Assembly: GCA_001662425.1 (NCBI GenBank)
Contig: BDDC01000198.1
Location: forward strand, 1-64,000
Direction: 5' to 3'
DNA length: 64,000 bases
Origin: Chlamydomonas sphaeroides
Taxonomy: Eukaryota; Chlorophyta; Chlorophyceae; Chlamydomonadales; Chlamydomonadaceae
Shown here: positions 47,063 through 56,967 of the stretch, piece after piece
How the letters are laid out: each line of letters opens with the position of its first letter
Numbering within the stretch: the stretch's first letter is position 1
Position numbers and translations under genes: made by a program
Notes under the pieces: model-generated
Told to the model about the DNA's origin: nothing
The model's input: the letters and a program-made list of their open reading frames with translations, nothing else
The model's database searches: none

Positions 47063-50000
47063 TGGCTGCGTGAGGTCTGCGGACCGCACGGCAAGGGCCC
47101 GAGGGGGGCGGGGCAGCCCTGGCACTGCGGCAGGCAGCCTCGCTCCCAGCCCGACGCACGCACTTGTCGAGGTTGTCGTAGATGTAGTTCCCAACCACCT
47201 TGCCGATATTGAACGCGTCCCGGTTGGCCTGCAAATACGCCACACGCGCAGCAGTGGAATCGCGGCCATACCCATCCAGTGTGTTGGGTTGAGCCAGCAG
47301 GAGGAGCCGCCAGCCAGGGCCCCAGCAGCAAGCACACAGAAGCTCAGCCCTGCCCCCAGCCCCGGCCCGCCGCCCCAGCCCCCAAGCCTGCGTCAAGCTC
47401 CTGGCCGTCCGTCGTCCTTTCCCCAAGTACGCAGAGCTTTGTGTTGCAATCCCCGCCGGTTGCCACTTTGGTATCACTTATTACACTGTCCGTGGAGCGA
47501 CACTGCACCCTTCACTCTTTACCTGCCTAACTCGATGTATAATAAGCCCCCTTGCCCCACCTGGCCCCAGTGAGCGCCCGCGAAGATGCGGCTGGCGCCC
47601 GACTCGCTGGCCGCATCGTCAAGGCTGGTGTAGGTGCGGTCAGGAATGTTGGGCCCTGCGCGTGGGGTGTTGCGAAGAGGTGATGCAGTTGTCAGTTGTG
47701 TGATGCGCGCACCGGCATGCTGGTGGAGGGAGGGAGGGTCCCATGGCCGGCCCAGTGGGAGGGGGGGTGCGGTGTTGGGCCGGCCCAGTGGGAGGGCAGC
47801 CACAGCGCGAGGGGCGGCAGTGGCAGGCCCATTGCCGGGGTTTGCTGGCTCCGGTCGATCGGCTGACCCGCGGGCCTCGAGACAGCGGCGGCGGCTCACA
47901 GTCGGACTTGACGGTGAAGGTCTGGGTGGAGTTGCCGCGCAGCTCGCGGACGAGCACCGACCAGCCGCCGCCGAAGATGCCCTGGTGCGCGGAGGGGTAC
48001 TCGGGGTGCTGTGGGGTGCCCAGCAGCGGCGTCCAGGAGGCGTTGTAGTACTTCCTGCGAGGGTTGAGGGTTTGCGAGGCCAAGCGGGCGACATGTTAAC
48101 AATTATTGGCTTGCTGGTGGGAGCAGGATCGCGGTTTGGCTCCAGCGCCCCGGCGCTGGGTGGCCGGCAACGAGGCCGGGTCCGAAGGATGACGACCACC
48201 TCACCGCCGACTGCCGAACCCCATGCCCGCCAACTCACTGGATGGCAGTGATGGGCCGCCACCGCGGAGTCTTGAACTTGACGTACCTGATGGAAGGCGG
48301 GGCAGCAGGCAGCAGGCAGCACATGCAACGTGAAACGCATAGGCAACACGATCCGCGTCATGCTTATGGCTGCTCGGCGCCCCACAGCCCGCGCCACATC
48401 TGCATCCATTGGCCTTGCACCCAAAAGCACCAGGGGGCCGCGCCCGCTTGACAGTCGGCCCCCGCTTGACCACGCGCCTATTGACACGTCGCACAGCTGC
48501 GAGGCGTCGTGGAATCTTGGCTACTACGATATAGAATAGACTTTGGCGCAACGCATCATTGGCGCAATTGGGCCACAAACCCGGCCGGGCTCACCACACG
48601 GCCACGATGGCGTCGTAGAAGGCGGTGCCCAGCTTGGCGAAGAAGGCGGCCTGCTGCTCGGGCGTGTAGCTCCCCGGCAGCAACTGGATGGAGATGTTCT
48701 GCACCATGCCCGTCACGCCCGCAGAGCCCTGGCCGCCAGAGCCGCTGACCGCGCCTGCGGCAGGAGTACACGCGTGCGCACACACAACAACACACAACAC
48801 ACAACACACGAGGCTGCGTCAGATCGCGGCGAGTCGTCTGGCACGCCGGCTGTCGCTGTGGGGTGGGCGGGGCGGGGCGCGCAGGCTCACAGGCGCGGCC
48901 GCACCTAGCCAGAAGCGGGCCGTGTCCGTGTCGTAGGCGCTGCGCTCGGGGGCGTAGGTGCCGCCAAAGCGCAGGACCTGTGTGTAGGGATGTGGGGGCA
49001 CACGGCATATGATTGAGGGTTGTCAGCAGGGCTGGACAGATGGCCGGATAGGCGGGGAGCAAGGTAGCACCCCCTGCTGCATCCACCGCTGAGGCCCCCA
49101 ACCCAAACCTACTGCCGCACCTCGGTGTTCTCTGCCTCGAACTCGGGCGTGCCGATGGCGTAGTAGGCGTTCAGGTAGGGCCGTGCCAGGGCGGGAATGT
49201 CCTTGACCTGCGGGCGTGTGTCCGTGCGTGGGCGTTGGGCGTTCAGCGGTCGGCGTTTGTGCAGATGCAGCGCTGGGCCCGAGGCGGAACGCACTGCAGC
49301 CATCTATGAGGCCAAGAAGCGGCAGCGCCTGCGTGCCCTGGAGCAAGGGGAGGGGCCGCAGCCTACCGCCCCACACCTCAACCCTCCGCCCCCTCACCGG
49401 GTAGATGAAGGTGCTGCCGTTGGCGTAGCTTGGGTAGAGCAGGAAGTCGCGCGGCGGCCCGATCTGTTCGGGCGTGAACACGTACTCGTTGTCGCGCGCC
49501 AGGGAGTCGGGGTAGCCTGCGGGGGTTGGGGTCGTGCAGGGGGCCCGGGTTGGGGGAGGCGCCAGGTGGTGCGGCGTCGGGTGGGAGTAGCGTACATGGG
49601 ACATGAGCAGGGTCAGGGCTGCGGCTCTGCTGTGCTCGGGTGTCGAGTTGGCGGCGGCAGCCGGTGCCTCTCACCCGGCCGGTAGTAGCTGACCTCGAGG
49701 CCGCGGTCCAGCGCACTGCGTGCACGGCGAGGAGCCCAAGGCACAGCGGTCCAAGGTCTATCTAGCGACCCGCGCGAGCATCGTGCTGGGCTAGCAGCTA
49801 CCCGCTGCCGCGGTCGCTTGTGTGAGAACCCTCCACGTGTGTGCTCCCCATACCTCAGGTACCTTGCTGACTTCCACGCTTGTGCATACACTGAAAGACC
49901 TCTGGCCCGGTCGCATCGCGGCGCCGTGGCGCGGGCCGGCGGCACGAACCCCGGCCCCCGCCCGTCCCTTCCTCTCACCCGGCCGTGACGACCTGGATGC

Positions 50001-50774
50001 CCACGCTCACGCCCAGGCTGGCGGAGGCGTCGCGGACGCGGTCGCTACCGCCAAAGGCCTGGACCTCGGCATACAGCTTGCTGTCGAGAAGCTGCGGCGC
50101 CTGGACTGGGTTGTTGCGCGCCAGCACGGCGTGCGCCGCGAAGGCTGTCGCGGAAGGTGTTGGGAGAGGGGCCGGGTCACGAGGCGTGACTTGAGCGATG
50201 GGGCTTTGGGTAGCCTCAGGCCGCATGCGGCAGGTGCGGGAGGGGGGCAAGGTCCTGTCGGGTGCAGGCACAGCAGGTGGCTGCTCACCCGACGCCAGCT
50301 CCGCATCGACTTTGCCGCGATACGTAGCGTTGTTGGCCGCCTTGAAGGCCAGGTATTGTGCGATGCCGACCTGGCCGTATAGCTTGGCGCTGAGCTGGTT
50401 GGTCAGTCGCAGCGTGCGAACGACCTGCACACAGCCAGGCCGATGCTCAGGCGATGGCAGACATGGCACACAAGGCTGGCCAACAGACACACGAACATGA
50501 TGCAGAAGATGAGTGTGCAGGATCGTATGCAGAACCGCCTCTTCATGGCGAGGGCGCGTTGGCGCTGGGCGACATACGCCGGCATGCATGATGCGGCGGT
50601 TAGGCTTGGCACAGGACGCTAGATGTGGAGCGCGCTGACCTGCTGAGCGGCGTAAGTCCAGCGCAGAACGGCGCTGTCTCGGAGAGATGCCTCAGCCGGT
50701 GCAACCACGACGAGGACAGCAAGAGTTACTGCGAGCGCGGGCAGAGCCGCCACGAAATGACTCGCGCGCGCCAT
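46985..50774 (-). CDS. Vanadium haloperoxidase/PAP2-superfamily secreted protein, paralogue A
   Basis: Thirteen exons (50774-50640, 50424-50289, 50144-49979, 49715-49675, 49516-49398, 49207-49121, 48977-48905, 48754-48595, 48286-48239, 48054-47900, 47655-47561, 47228-47164, 47021-46985) join in phase to 438 residues. The N-terminus is a signal peptide (hydrophobic LAVTLAVLVVVAPAEA), so the protein enters the secretory pathway. The vanadate/phosphate site of the superfamily is complete: K-x6-RP (KFKTPRWRP), PSAH within HPEYPSAHQ, and SRxxxGxH (SRIFAGAHW). Length and the RWRP/PEYPSAH context fit the vanadium-dependent haloperoxidase branch better than ordinary lipid phosphatases, so halide oxidation by peroxide is likely, but acid phosphatase activity cannot be excluded. 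It lies head-to-head with its paralogue B. The exon 1 donor is GTCAGC, unusual but supported by matching paralogue B. Confidence 0.85.
48778..48809. repeat. ACACA(A)C simple repeat in an intron of paralogue A
   Basis: A short CA/CAA-rich run in the intron between exons 7 and 8 of paralogue A. Confidence 0.65.
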
Positions 50775-51088
50775 CGCCTATCGATTGTGCGAAGAGAATT
50801 GCTGGGCGTCTGAGACCCACGGCGTGGGATGTGAAGTTATGGCGAGGCCAGCCACCGATCAGTCGGGCAGGCCTGTTCACGGACGGCGACTTTCGTGGCC
50901 TGGGACGGAGACATTACGGCATGGATGCGGGCCATTACGGCACGGCCTGCAGGTCCGAGGCCTCGGACAAAGTAACCGGTGGCCGGCCTGACGCCGTCCG
51001 GACTTGATCGCCGAGGTGCGCGCTCTACCTACAAAACCGCACGTCACTCGTCGCTGAGCGTCGCTATTGGTGTATCACGCTCAGAGAT
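50775..51088. promoter_or_regulatory. Putative bidirectional promoter between PAP2 paralogues A and B
   Basis: Only 314 bp separates the two divergent start codons, so the two genes probably share regulatory sequence. The interval contains repeated CATTACGGCA-type segments around 50910-50942. I cannot identify a TATA box or known element. Confidence 0.6.
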
Positions 51089-54000
51089 ATGGCCCGGCTT
51101 AGTTTTCTGCGTGCGTCAGCGGCAGCGCTCATCGCCTCCATCGGCATCTGCTTGTTGGCGGGATGCGCTGCGGAGCTCAAGCAGAGCGTCATCACGCGCT
51201 GGGTATATGCTGGTCAGAATGTGAGTGGAGGGTGTGCGCAAGGCAGAAAGCGGGTGTCGGGCGTATCTGAGCATCGCTGTGTTGTACAGGGCAGTGGTTT
51301 AGGGCTTGTCTTCGCGTCGTGGTACAAGCCTGATGTCCAGCTAGATAAGGGTTCAGCCGTGCAGGTTCCGTGCTTCTTCTATACCCGGCGGCGAGGACCG
51401 GTTTCATACCGATGCTTGATGCTTAGTTTGCTTTCATTTGTGCCAGGTCGCGCGCGCTCTGGCCCTCACCAACCAAGTGACGTCGCGCCTCTACGCGCAA
51501 GTCTCCATAGCCCAGTACGACGCGTACAAGACGTCGGTCGAGTTCAGGACAAGCAGGACTAAGCCCACCAAGCCTGACGCTGACCTCACGGCTGGTGAGC
51601 ACACAAAGCACAGCGCGGGGCCCGCAAGCATCAAGCGGACAGGCTGAGTGCTTGACAGCGACGGTTGATGTGTCCCCTGAACGCACGCCACACGTGAATG
51701 CCCAAACCCACAGCTCTGAGGCTACACCCCCGCCGCCGCCCCTGCTGCTCGCCGTACTGCCTCGCCGCCATGCCCCCGCAGCCTTTGCGGCGCACGCGGT
51801 GCTGGTCCGCTTCGCGCCGCAGCTGCAGCCCACGCTCGACAACCTGCTGCTCGCCGAGGTGGTCCGCGCTAACGTCAAAGAGCCGGTCCGTCTCGTGTCG
51901 GCCCAGGTTGGGGTCGCCTGCGCCCTCAAGTACATCGCGATTGGGTGAGCCCCGCTGGCAACCCGCCTCAACCCTGACCCAGCCCCGTTCCGGGCAGCTG
52001 TACTCGGGCTTTGCCACACTCACCTCGACCCACGGGCACAACACGCAGATACCACCACTGTGATATAATGTGATAAGGTGATTTAAAAACCTTATGCATC
52101 GCCGCGTTGCGCCTGCTCCCCCCGACCCGCAGTGTGGCCGACCGCTCACTGACCATTAGCTTGTACCGGCCGCCCGCCGCCGGCGCCGACGTCCCCGACA
52201 ATGTCTACAGCTTCACGCCAGGTGCGACTGGCCCGTGGCCCCTAGGGCACGACACCGCTGCCTCACTCGCGTAACTCGCCACTCATGTCGCTGACGTACT
52301 GGCCTATCCTCCTGCCCCTGCCCCGTCCGCCGCAGCCGCTCCCCAGTACGGCCAGGCCGAGCAGAACTTCATCCTCTATCCCCAGTACGCCAACGGCAGC
52401 ACCTTCATCTACCCGGTGCGTGGAGCCCGTGTCAGTTGTTTCGTTCCGGGCGCGCCACCACGGCGTGTGCTGCACAATGCAGCGCAGGGCAGGGGCCTTG
52501 CTTCGCGGCGCGCACCCGCTTGTGCTCGTTGCAACCCATTCAACCTGGCGACAAAGTGCTCCAACGGCAGCTGCTCCTTGCAACCGTCGTTGCAGGTCGA
52601 CCGCATCCCCGCTCTCACCGCCCCCTACATCAACAGCTTCTACAAGTGAGCCCCCGCCCAAACCGGCCGCGCTCATCAGCCCTTGCTCAGCCCATCGTGC
52701 AGCGCCGCCAGCCACTCAGCCGCCACGTGCTGAGCGGCCCTGCGCCCCCTCCACCTCCAACACCCCCTTCCTGCCCGACCCCACCAGGTTCGGGACGCCC
52801 GAGTACAATGCGGAGACTGCCGAGGTGCTGGCTCTGGGTGGCCAGGTGTCCAACCGCACCTCCTACCAGGACGACACCGCCCGCTTCTGGCTGGGTGAGC
52901 AAGGCTGGCTGGAGCTCGCGGGGTACCAAGCCTGCCGCACAATACGTATGCCCTGCCGGCAGGGTGCGCCTGGCCGTACCACCCACCCTGCCCTGTGCGT
53001 GTGTGCTGTGTTGCGCAGGCGCCGTGGGCTCGGGCGGCGGCGGCTCTGCGGGCCTGACGGGCATGGTGCAGGTGGGTGTGGCACGCTGGTACTAAACCGA
53101 CACTTGATGCATGTGCTCGACGCCTCAACTGGATTTCACCGCAAGCAAACACCTCCTGGTGCCCCTCCCGCAGAACATCTCCATCACACTGCTGCCGGCC
53201 ACCTACACGCCCTACGACCAAGCCAAGTTCTTCGCCAAGCTGGGCGCCGCCTTCTACGACGGCACCGTGGTCGTGTGGTGCGTGGCAGGACGAGCGGGGC
53301 TGCGGCCGATACCGGGAGGCTTGCGCGGCGGAGCGCGCGCGGCACAGGCCCATGCCTCGCTTTCTTGCCGACCTGCTGCTTGCTGCTGCCCCGGCCCGGC
53401 AGGTATGTCAAGTACAAGGCGCTCCGCTGGCGCCCCATCAACGCCATCCGGTGAGGGCGGCGAGCATCGCGCCGGGGTGCATGCCGGGGCCGGCGGCCGT
53501 GCCCGGGCTGAGGCAGACCCCGGCAACACCGCTTGTGCTACGTGTCTTCCGCTCTCCCTTCGCCCGTTCACGGCGCATCCCCTGACCCGTGCCCCCGGCA
53601 CAGCATTCAACCCCTGCCGCCCCAAATGCCCCTGCCTCCCTTCCCCGCAGCAAGCACATCGACCCCACCTGGACGCCCTTCCTGGCCACCCCCCAGCACC
53701 CCGAGTACCCCTCGGCGCACCAGGGCATCTTCGGCGGCGGCTGGGGCATCCTGGAGCGCGCCGTGGGCCTGAACAACCTGAACCAGACCTTCAGCGTCCG
53801 CACCGACTGTGAGTGCACCCGGCAGCGTGCAAGTCGGCTTGTGGGGACCATGGGGACCTCACCTAGCGCATGCGCCGAGTGGCAGGGCGGCGCCGTGGCC
53901 TGTGGAGCCGCCGACACGCGCGAGCTCCATGATTGAGCTGAAGCATAGCGGGAGCAAGGGCAGGGGCACGTTCACGGTCCGGGGCTTAGAGGTCAGCTGT

Positions 54001-54512
54001 ACAACAACGCCCAAGGCGGGTCCTCGGCCCGTGTGCGCTAACCGCAGGGCCCGGCCTGGCCAACCGCACCTATACGTCCCTCACCGACGCCGCGGCCGAG
54101 TGCCTCAGCAGCCGGGTCTACGCGGGAGCGCACTGGCGCAAGGTGCGGAGGCAGGGCACGTGGGCGTTGCAGTCGTCACGTGGGTACCGGTACAGCACAG
54201 CGCTTGTAGTGGCGGGTGCGCTAGATAGGTGCTGCGGCTGGCCCCGCTGCGCGCCTCCGAGATGCGACACATGGGCCATATGGCTACCGGTATGCACCGC
54301 TCTGCACGGCTGGCATCGATCGTACAGAAGCTGAGCTCGCTGCTTCTGCGCCACGCCCTCACTGAAGCAACACGACCCCCCCCCTCCGCCGTGCGGTGCG
54401 TGCGATGCAGGCTGCGGCGGACGCGTTCCACCTTGGGTACGACGTCGCGGAGTACATTTACGACAACCTGGATCGTATTGTGTACGGCAGTCAGCCGCAG
54501 GTGGCCTGGTGA
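51089..54512 (+). CDS. Vanadium haloperoxidase/PAP2-superfamily secreted protein, paralogue B
   Basis: Thirteen exons (51089-51220, 51447-51594, 51782-51944, 52133-52221, 52336-52415, 52596-52645, 52788-52894, 53019-53071, 53174-53277, 53403-53450, 53651-53808, 54048-54142, 54411-54512) join in phase to 442 residues. It aligns with paralogue A throughout: signal peptide (MARLSFLRASAAALIASIGI), FAAHAVL, YANGSTFIYP, DTARFWLG, AKLGAAFYD. Active-site residues are intact: K-x6-RP (KYKALRWRP), HPEYPSAHQ and SRVYAGAHW. The signal sequence contains a Cys-rich end (LLAGCA), so the exact cleavage site is unclear. Function is as for paralogue A: secreted haloperoxidase likely, phosphatase possible. Four intron positions differ from paralogue A. 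Confidence 0.86.
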
Positions 54513-55003
54513 CGTGGCCTCGTCACCTTGGTCTTTCAAGATGACCCAGCCGGAGGCTGGATGGTGTGGGGCACCGGGATGTGTCGCATTCGCGATTCAC
54601 GGGCACACAACGTCGGGGATGGGTTTCGGATCGGGGCATCTGCCCTGCGGCGGAGGGCACTGGGGGATACTGCATGGAAGCGGTTGGGCGGTTGGGCGGA
54701 TGTCCTTGCCTGGGATGCACACACGTGATTGTTTGCGGATATGGGGACCCCCGGACGCGGACCTGACATGCTTCGGACACATGCGGTGTGACCCACTGGG
54801 GCTTATTTTGCTGGCTTGCCGGGATACTCGATCTTAGCGAACATCATGTCTGGGGCGACCTGGGGAAGCCGGGGCATTCGAGATGCTGTCCCTAGCACCC
54901 TAGCACCAACCTGCCAGCAGGTGCTGCTGGTGTGGCTTGTGACAAGGGGTGTCGACACATGAGAGGGGTTTTGGAAGGGCTAAACGGCGGCTTTCACCGT
55001 GTT

Positions 55004-55008
55004 TGTAA
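55004..55008 (+). terminator. Candidate TGTAA polyadenylation signal for PAP2 paralogue B
   Basis: TGTAA about 490 nt downstream of the paralogue B stop. Another TGTAA lies near 55170. Confidence 0.4.
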
Positions 55009-55296
55009 CTGGTTCCCACCCAGGCGCCCTGGCACTTTCCTGGGCGTCCCAAGCAGTCAGCCAATGCATGTAGCACAGTAAGCATGCCCAGCATCAATCA
55101 AGCCTGTGGTGCCGCTCCCATGTGGGGTGTCGGGGCCCCCCAAAGACCCGTGAACCGAGACGCCCAGGAGTGTAAACGTCACGGCCAACATGCGACTGCT
55201 CGCTAGCCGACGCGAGCAAGCAAGGGCGACGCGGATGCCGTGTGCGCAGGCTTGCTGCAGTCACAGGGCCCCTTGCGCCCGCAAGCAGCATGCGGG

Positions 55297-55322
55297 GCGT
55301 GGGCGCAGGCCGGGCTTGCTCG
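55297..55322. repeat. 26-bp direct repeat, copy 1
   Basis: GCGTGGGCGCAGGCCGGGCT followed by TGCTCG; an identical 26-mer occurs at 56042-56067. Both lie in noncoding sequence flanking the PAP2 fragment. Confidence 0.85.
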
Positions 55323-55371
55323 TTGCAGAGAGTGGTTCCAACGGCGACGGCCTAATGGCATTTCATACGGC

Positions 55372-55465
55372 AGCCAGCCGCCCCTCATCACCACGCCAGC
55401 GGTGTCTGGCGGCCGTACAGGTACCTGCACGCAGCGTGCCGCCAATTGCGGGGGCAACAGCAAGA
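55372..55465. repeat. 94-bp direct repeat, copy 2
   Basis: Perfect match to 46969-47062, 8.4 kb away in the same orientation. See the gene fragment entry. Confidence 0.92.
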
Positions 55466-55583
55466 GGGCGGCGTGAGTAGCTGTGGATGAAACGACACGG
55501 CAATGGCCTGGGGCCAGCCCTGGCACTGCGGCAGCCAGCCTCGCTCCCCGCCATCCAGACGCACTTGCCGAGGTTGTCGTAGA
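55388..55583 (-). pseudogene. Fragment of a third PAP2/haloperoxidase copy (last two exons only)
   Basis: The minus strand reads VYDNLGK at about 55583-55565 followed by a GTGCGT-type donor, then after an intron-like stretch the terminal exon YLYGRQTPLAW-stop at 55424-55388. Both match the last two exons of paralogue A. No upstream exons of the family were found nearby, so this is a truncated duplicate. Its terminal exon and adjacent intron are identical to paralogue A over 94 bp, while the penultimate exon part has diverged. Confidence 0.8.
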
Positions 55584-56041
55584 CCGGGCCAGGAGGCCTC
55601 CTGGTGCAGTTCAGGTGTGATGGCACGACGCAGTGACAGGGCAAGTGGTGGACTGCATGTCAGCGGTGGTGGGTGCACATCGGTGGGATGTACGGATGCA
55701 GGTATGTGCCGACGCGGACGTGTGCTGCTGTGCAACACAGGCATGGGCGTGTGCTGGATGGGGCCTGCCGTGGCTTGCGGGGTATCTACGGTGTGCGGGC
55801 TTTCCACCAATCACAGTGACCTCCAGGGGTTGGGTGCCGCCCTGCAAGGCAGCAGGTGCTGCAGTGGCGATGACGAGGCGCTATAGTAAGGACTCGACCC
55901 GACAAGTGACGCGCTAGGTGTGAGGGCGTATCGCGCGCTGCTGGATGCGCGTGCACACGCAGTCGATGCCAGCAAGGCCAACACGAGCGGCTGCGCTGGC
56001 TCGATGCAGGCCCAGTGCGCCTTGCGCATGTAAGCGAACAT

Positions 56042-56067
56042 GCGTGGGCGCAGGCCGGGCTTGCTCG
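56042..56067. repeat. 26-bp direct repeat, copy 2
   Basis: Identical to 55297-55322. The pair brackets about 720 bp that contains the PAP2 fragment. Confidence 0.85.
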
Positions 56068-56967
56068 CGGCGAGCGAGTGGCAGCTGCCAGCAGCAGGCG
56101 AGGCCAGCAGGCGCGGCATGGGCCCACCCTTACAGGGCCACCCTCCACACATCATCGGCCCGGGGCCATCGCTTCAGGGCCCAAGCCGCATCTCAGCTAG
56201 GACTGGAGGATAGTCTTCTCTTGTGCCTTGAATACGAAATAGTGGGTACGAACGGCGCCCGGCACCCGGCGCTCCCCGTTCCAAGAACACACGTGCGCTG
56301 CGGCGGCAGGGCACCACCAGGGCCCCAAAACGCCCACCGCGCCACGGCGGTAATACTCCCGAGCGTGCAACTATCGGCATCTTATTCACCAATGCACAGT
56401 ATGCGTGTTGCCCCAGTCTTGATGTCCCGCTGGCCCCTGCCAGTCCGGCCCACAGCTCCCCTGCCGCCCCCGGGACCACAAAACACATCACGATGTGAGC
56501 CCCCACACAGCATTCCCAGCCCCAAAGGCAAGCCAGCGGCCGCGGGCGGGGCCCAGGGGTGCCGGGGTGCGTCGCAAACCCATCTCCCAGCAAGCGTGTA
56601 CCGTGCTGTGAAGTCCACGGTGCGTTGACGGGCGCGATGGGGTCCAACTGCTGTGCGGCGCCGCCCAAGCCCACCCGCGAACACGCCCCTACGAGCCCTA
56701 AAGCCCAAGGTCCCGCCGAATTGGTCCGACCAGCGCCGGAGGGCGCCCCCAAACGCAAGCTCGCAAGCGCAGCTCAACGCAAGCTCCGCGCCGCACGCCC
56801 CGACGAGAACGACACGCACATCCGCCCAGGCCCGAGCCCCCCACACGCGCTCACGCACGCCATCCGCCCCCGACCCCTGCTCCTCCCGCCACCCGCGCAG
56901 CCTCCTAGGCCCGGGCTGTCACGGCCCTACGCTGCCCCTCAGCCGCCACTGCTCCATGCACTCCTGC

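Larger units (their letters stand above)
54513..56967. other. Convergent intergenic region with PAP2 gene fragment
   Basis: About 2.45 kb between paralogue B (+) and the photodecarboxylase gene (-). It contains the paralogue fragment and repeats listed separately, plus a minus-strand TGTAA at 56134-56130 that could serve the photodecarboxylase. I see no intact gene. Confidence 0.5.

Noticed and set aside
54513..55370. An extra exon or small gene after paralogue B
   Set aside because: Short open frames here have no splice-supported joins or family similarity, and the paralogue B stop matches the paralogue A C-terminus.
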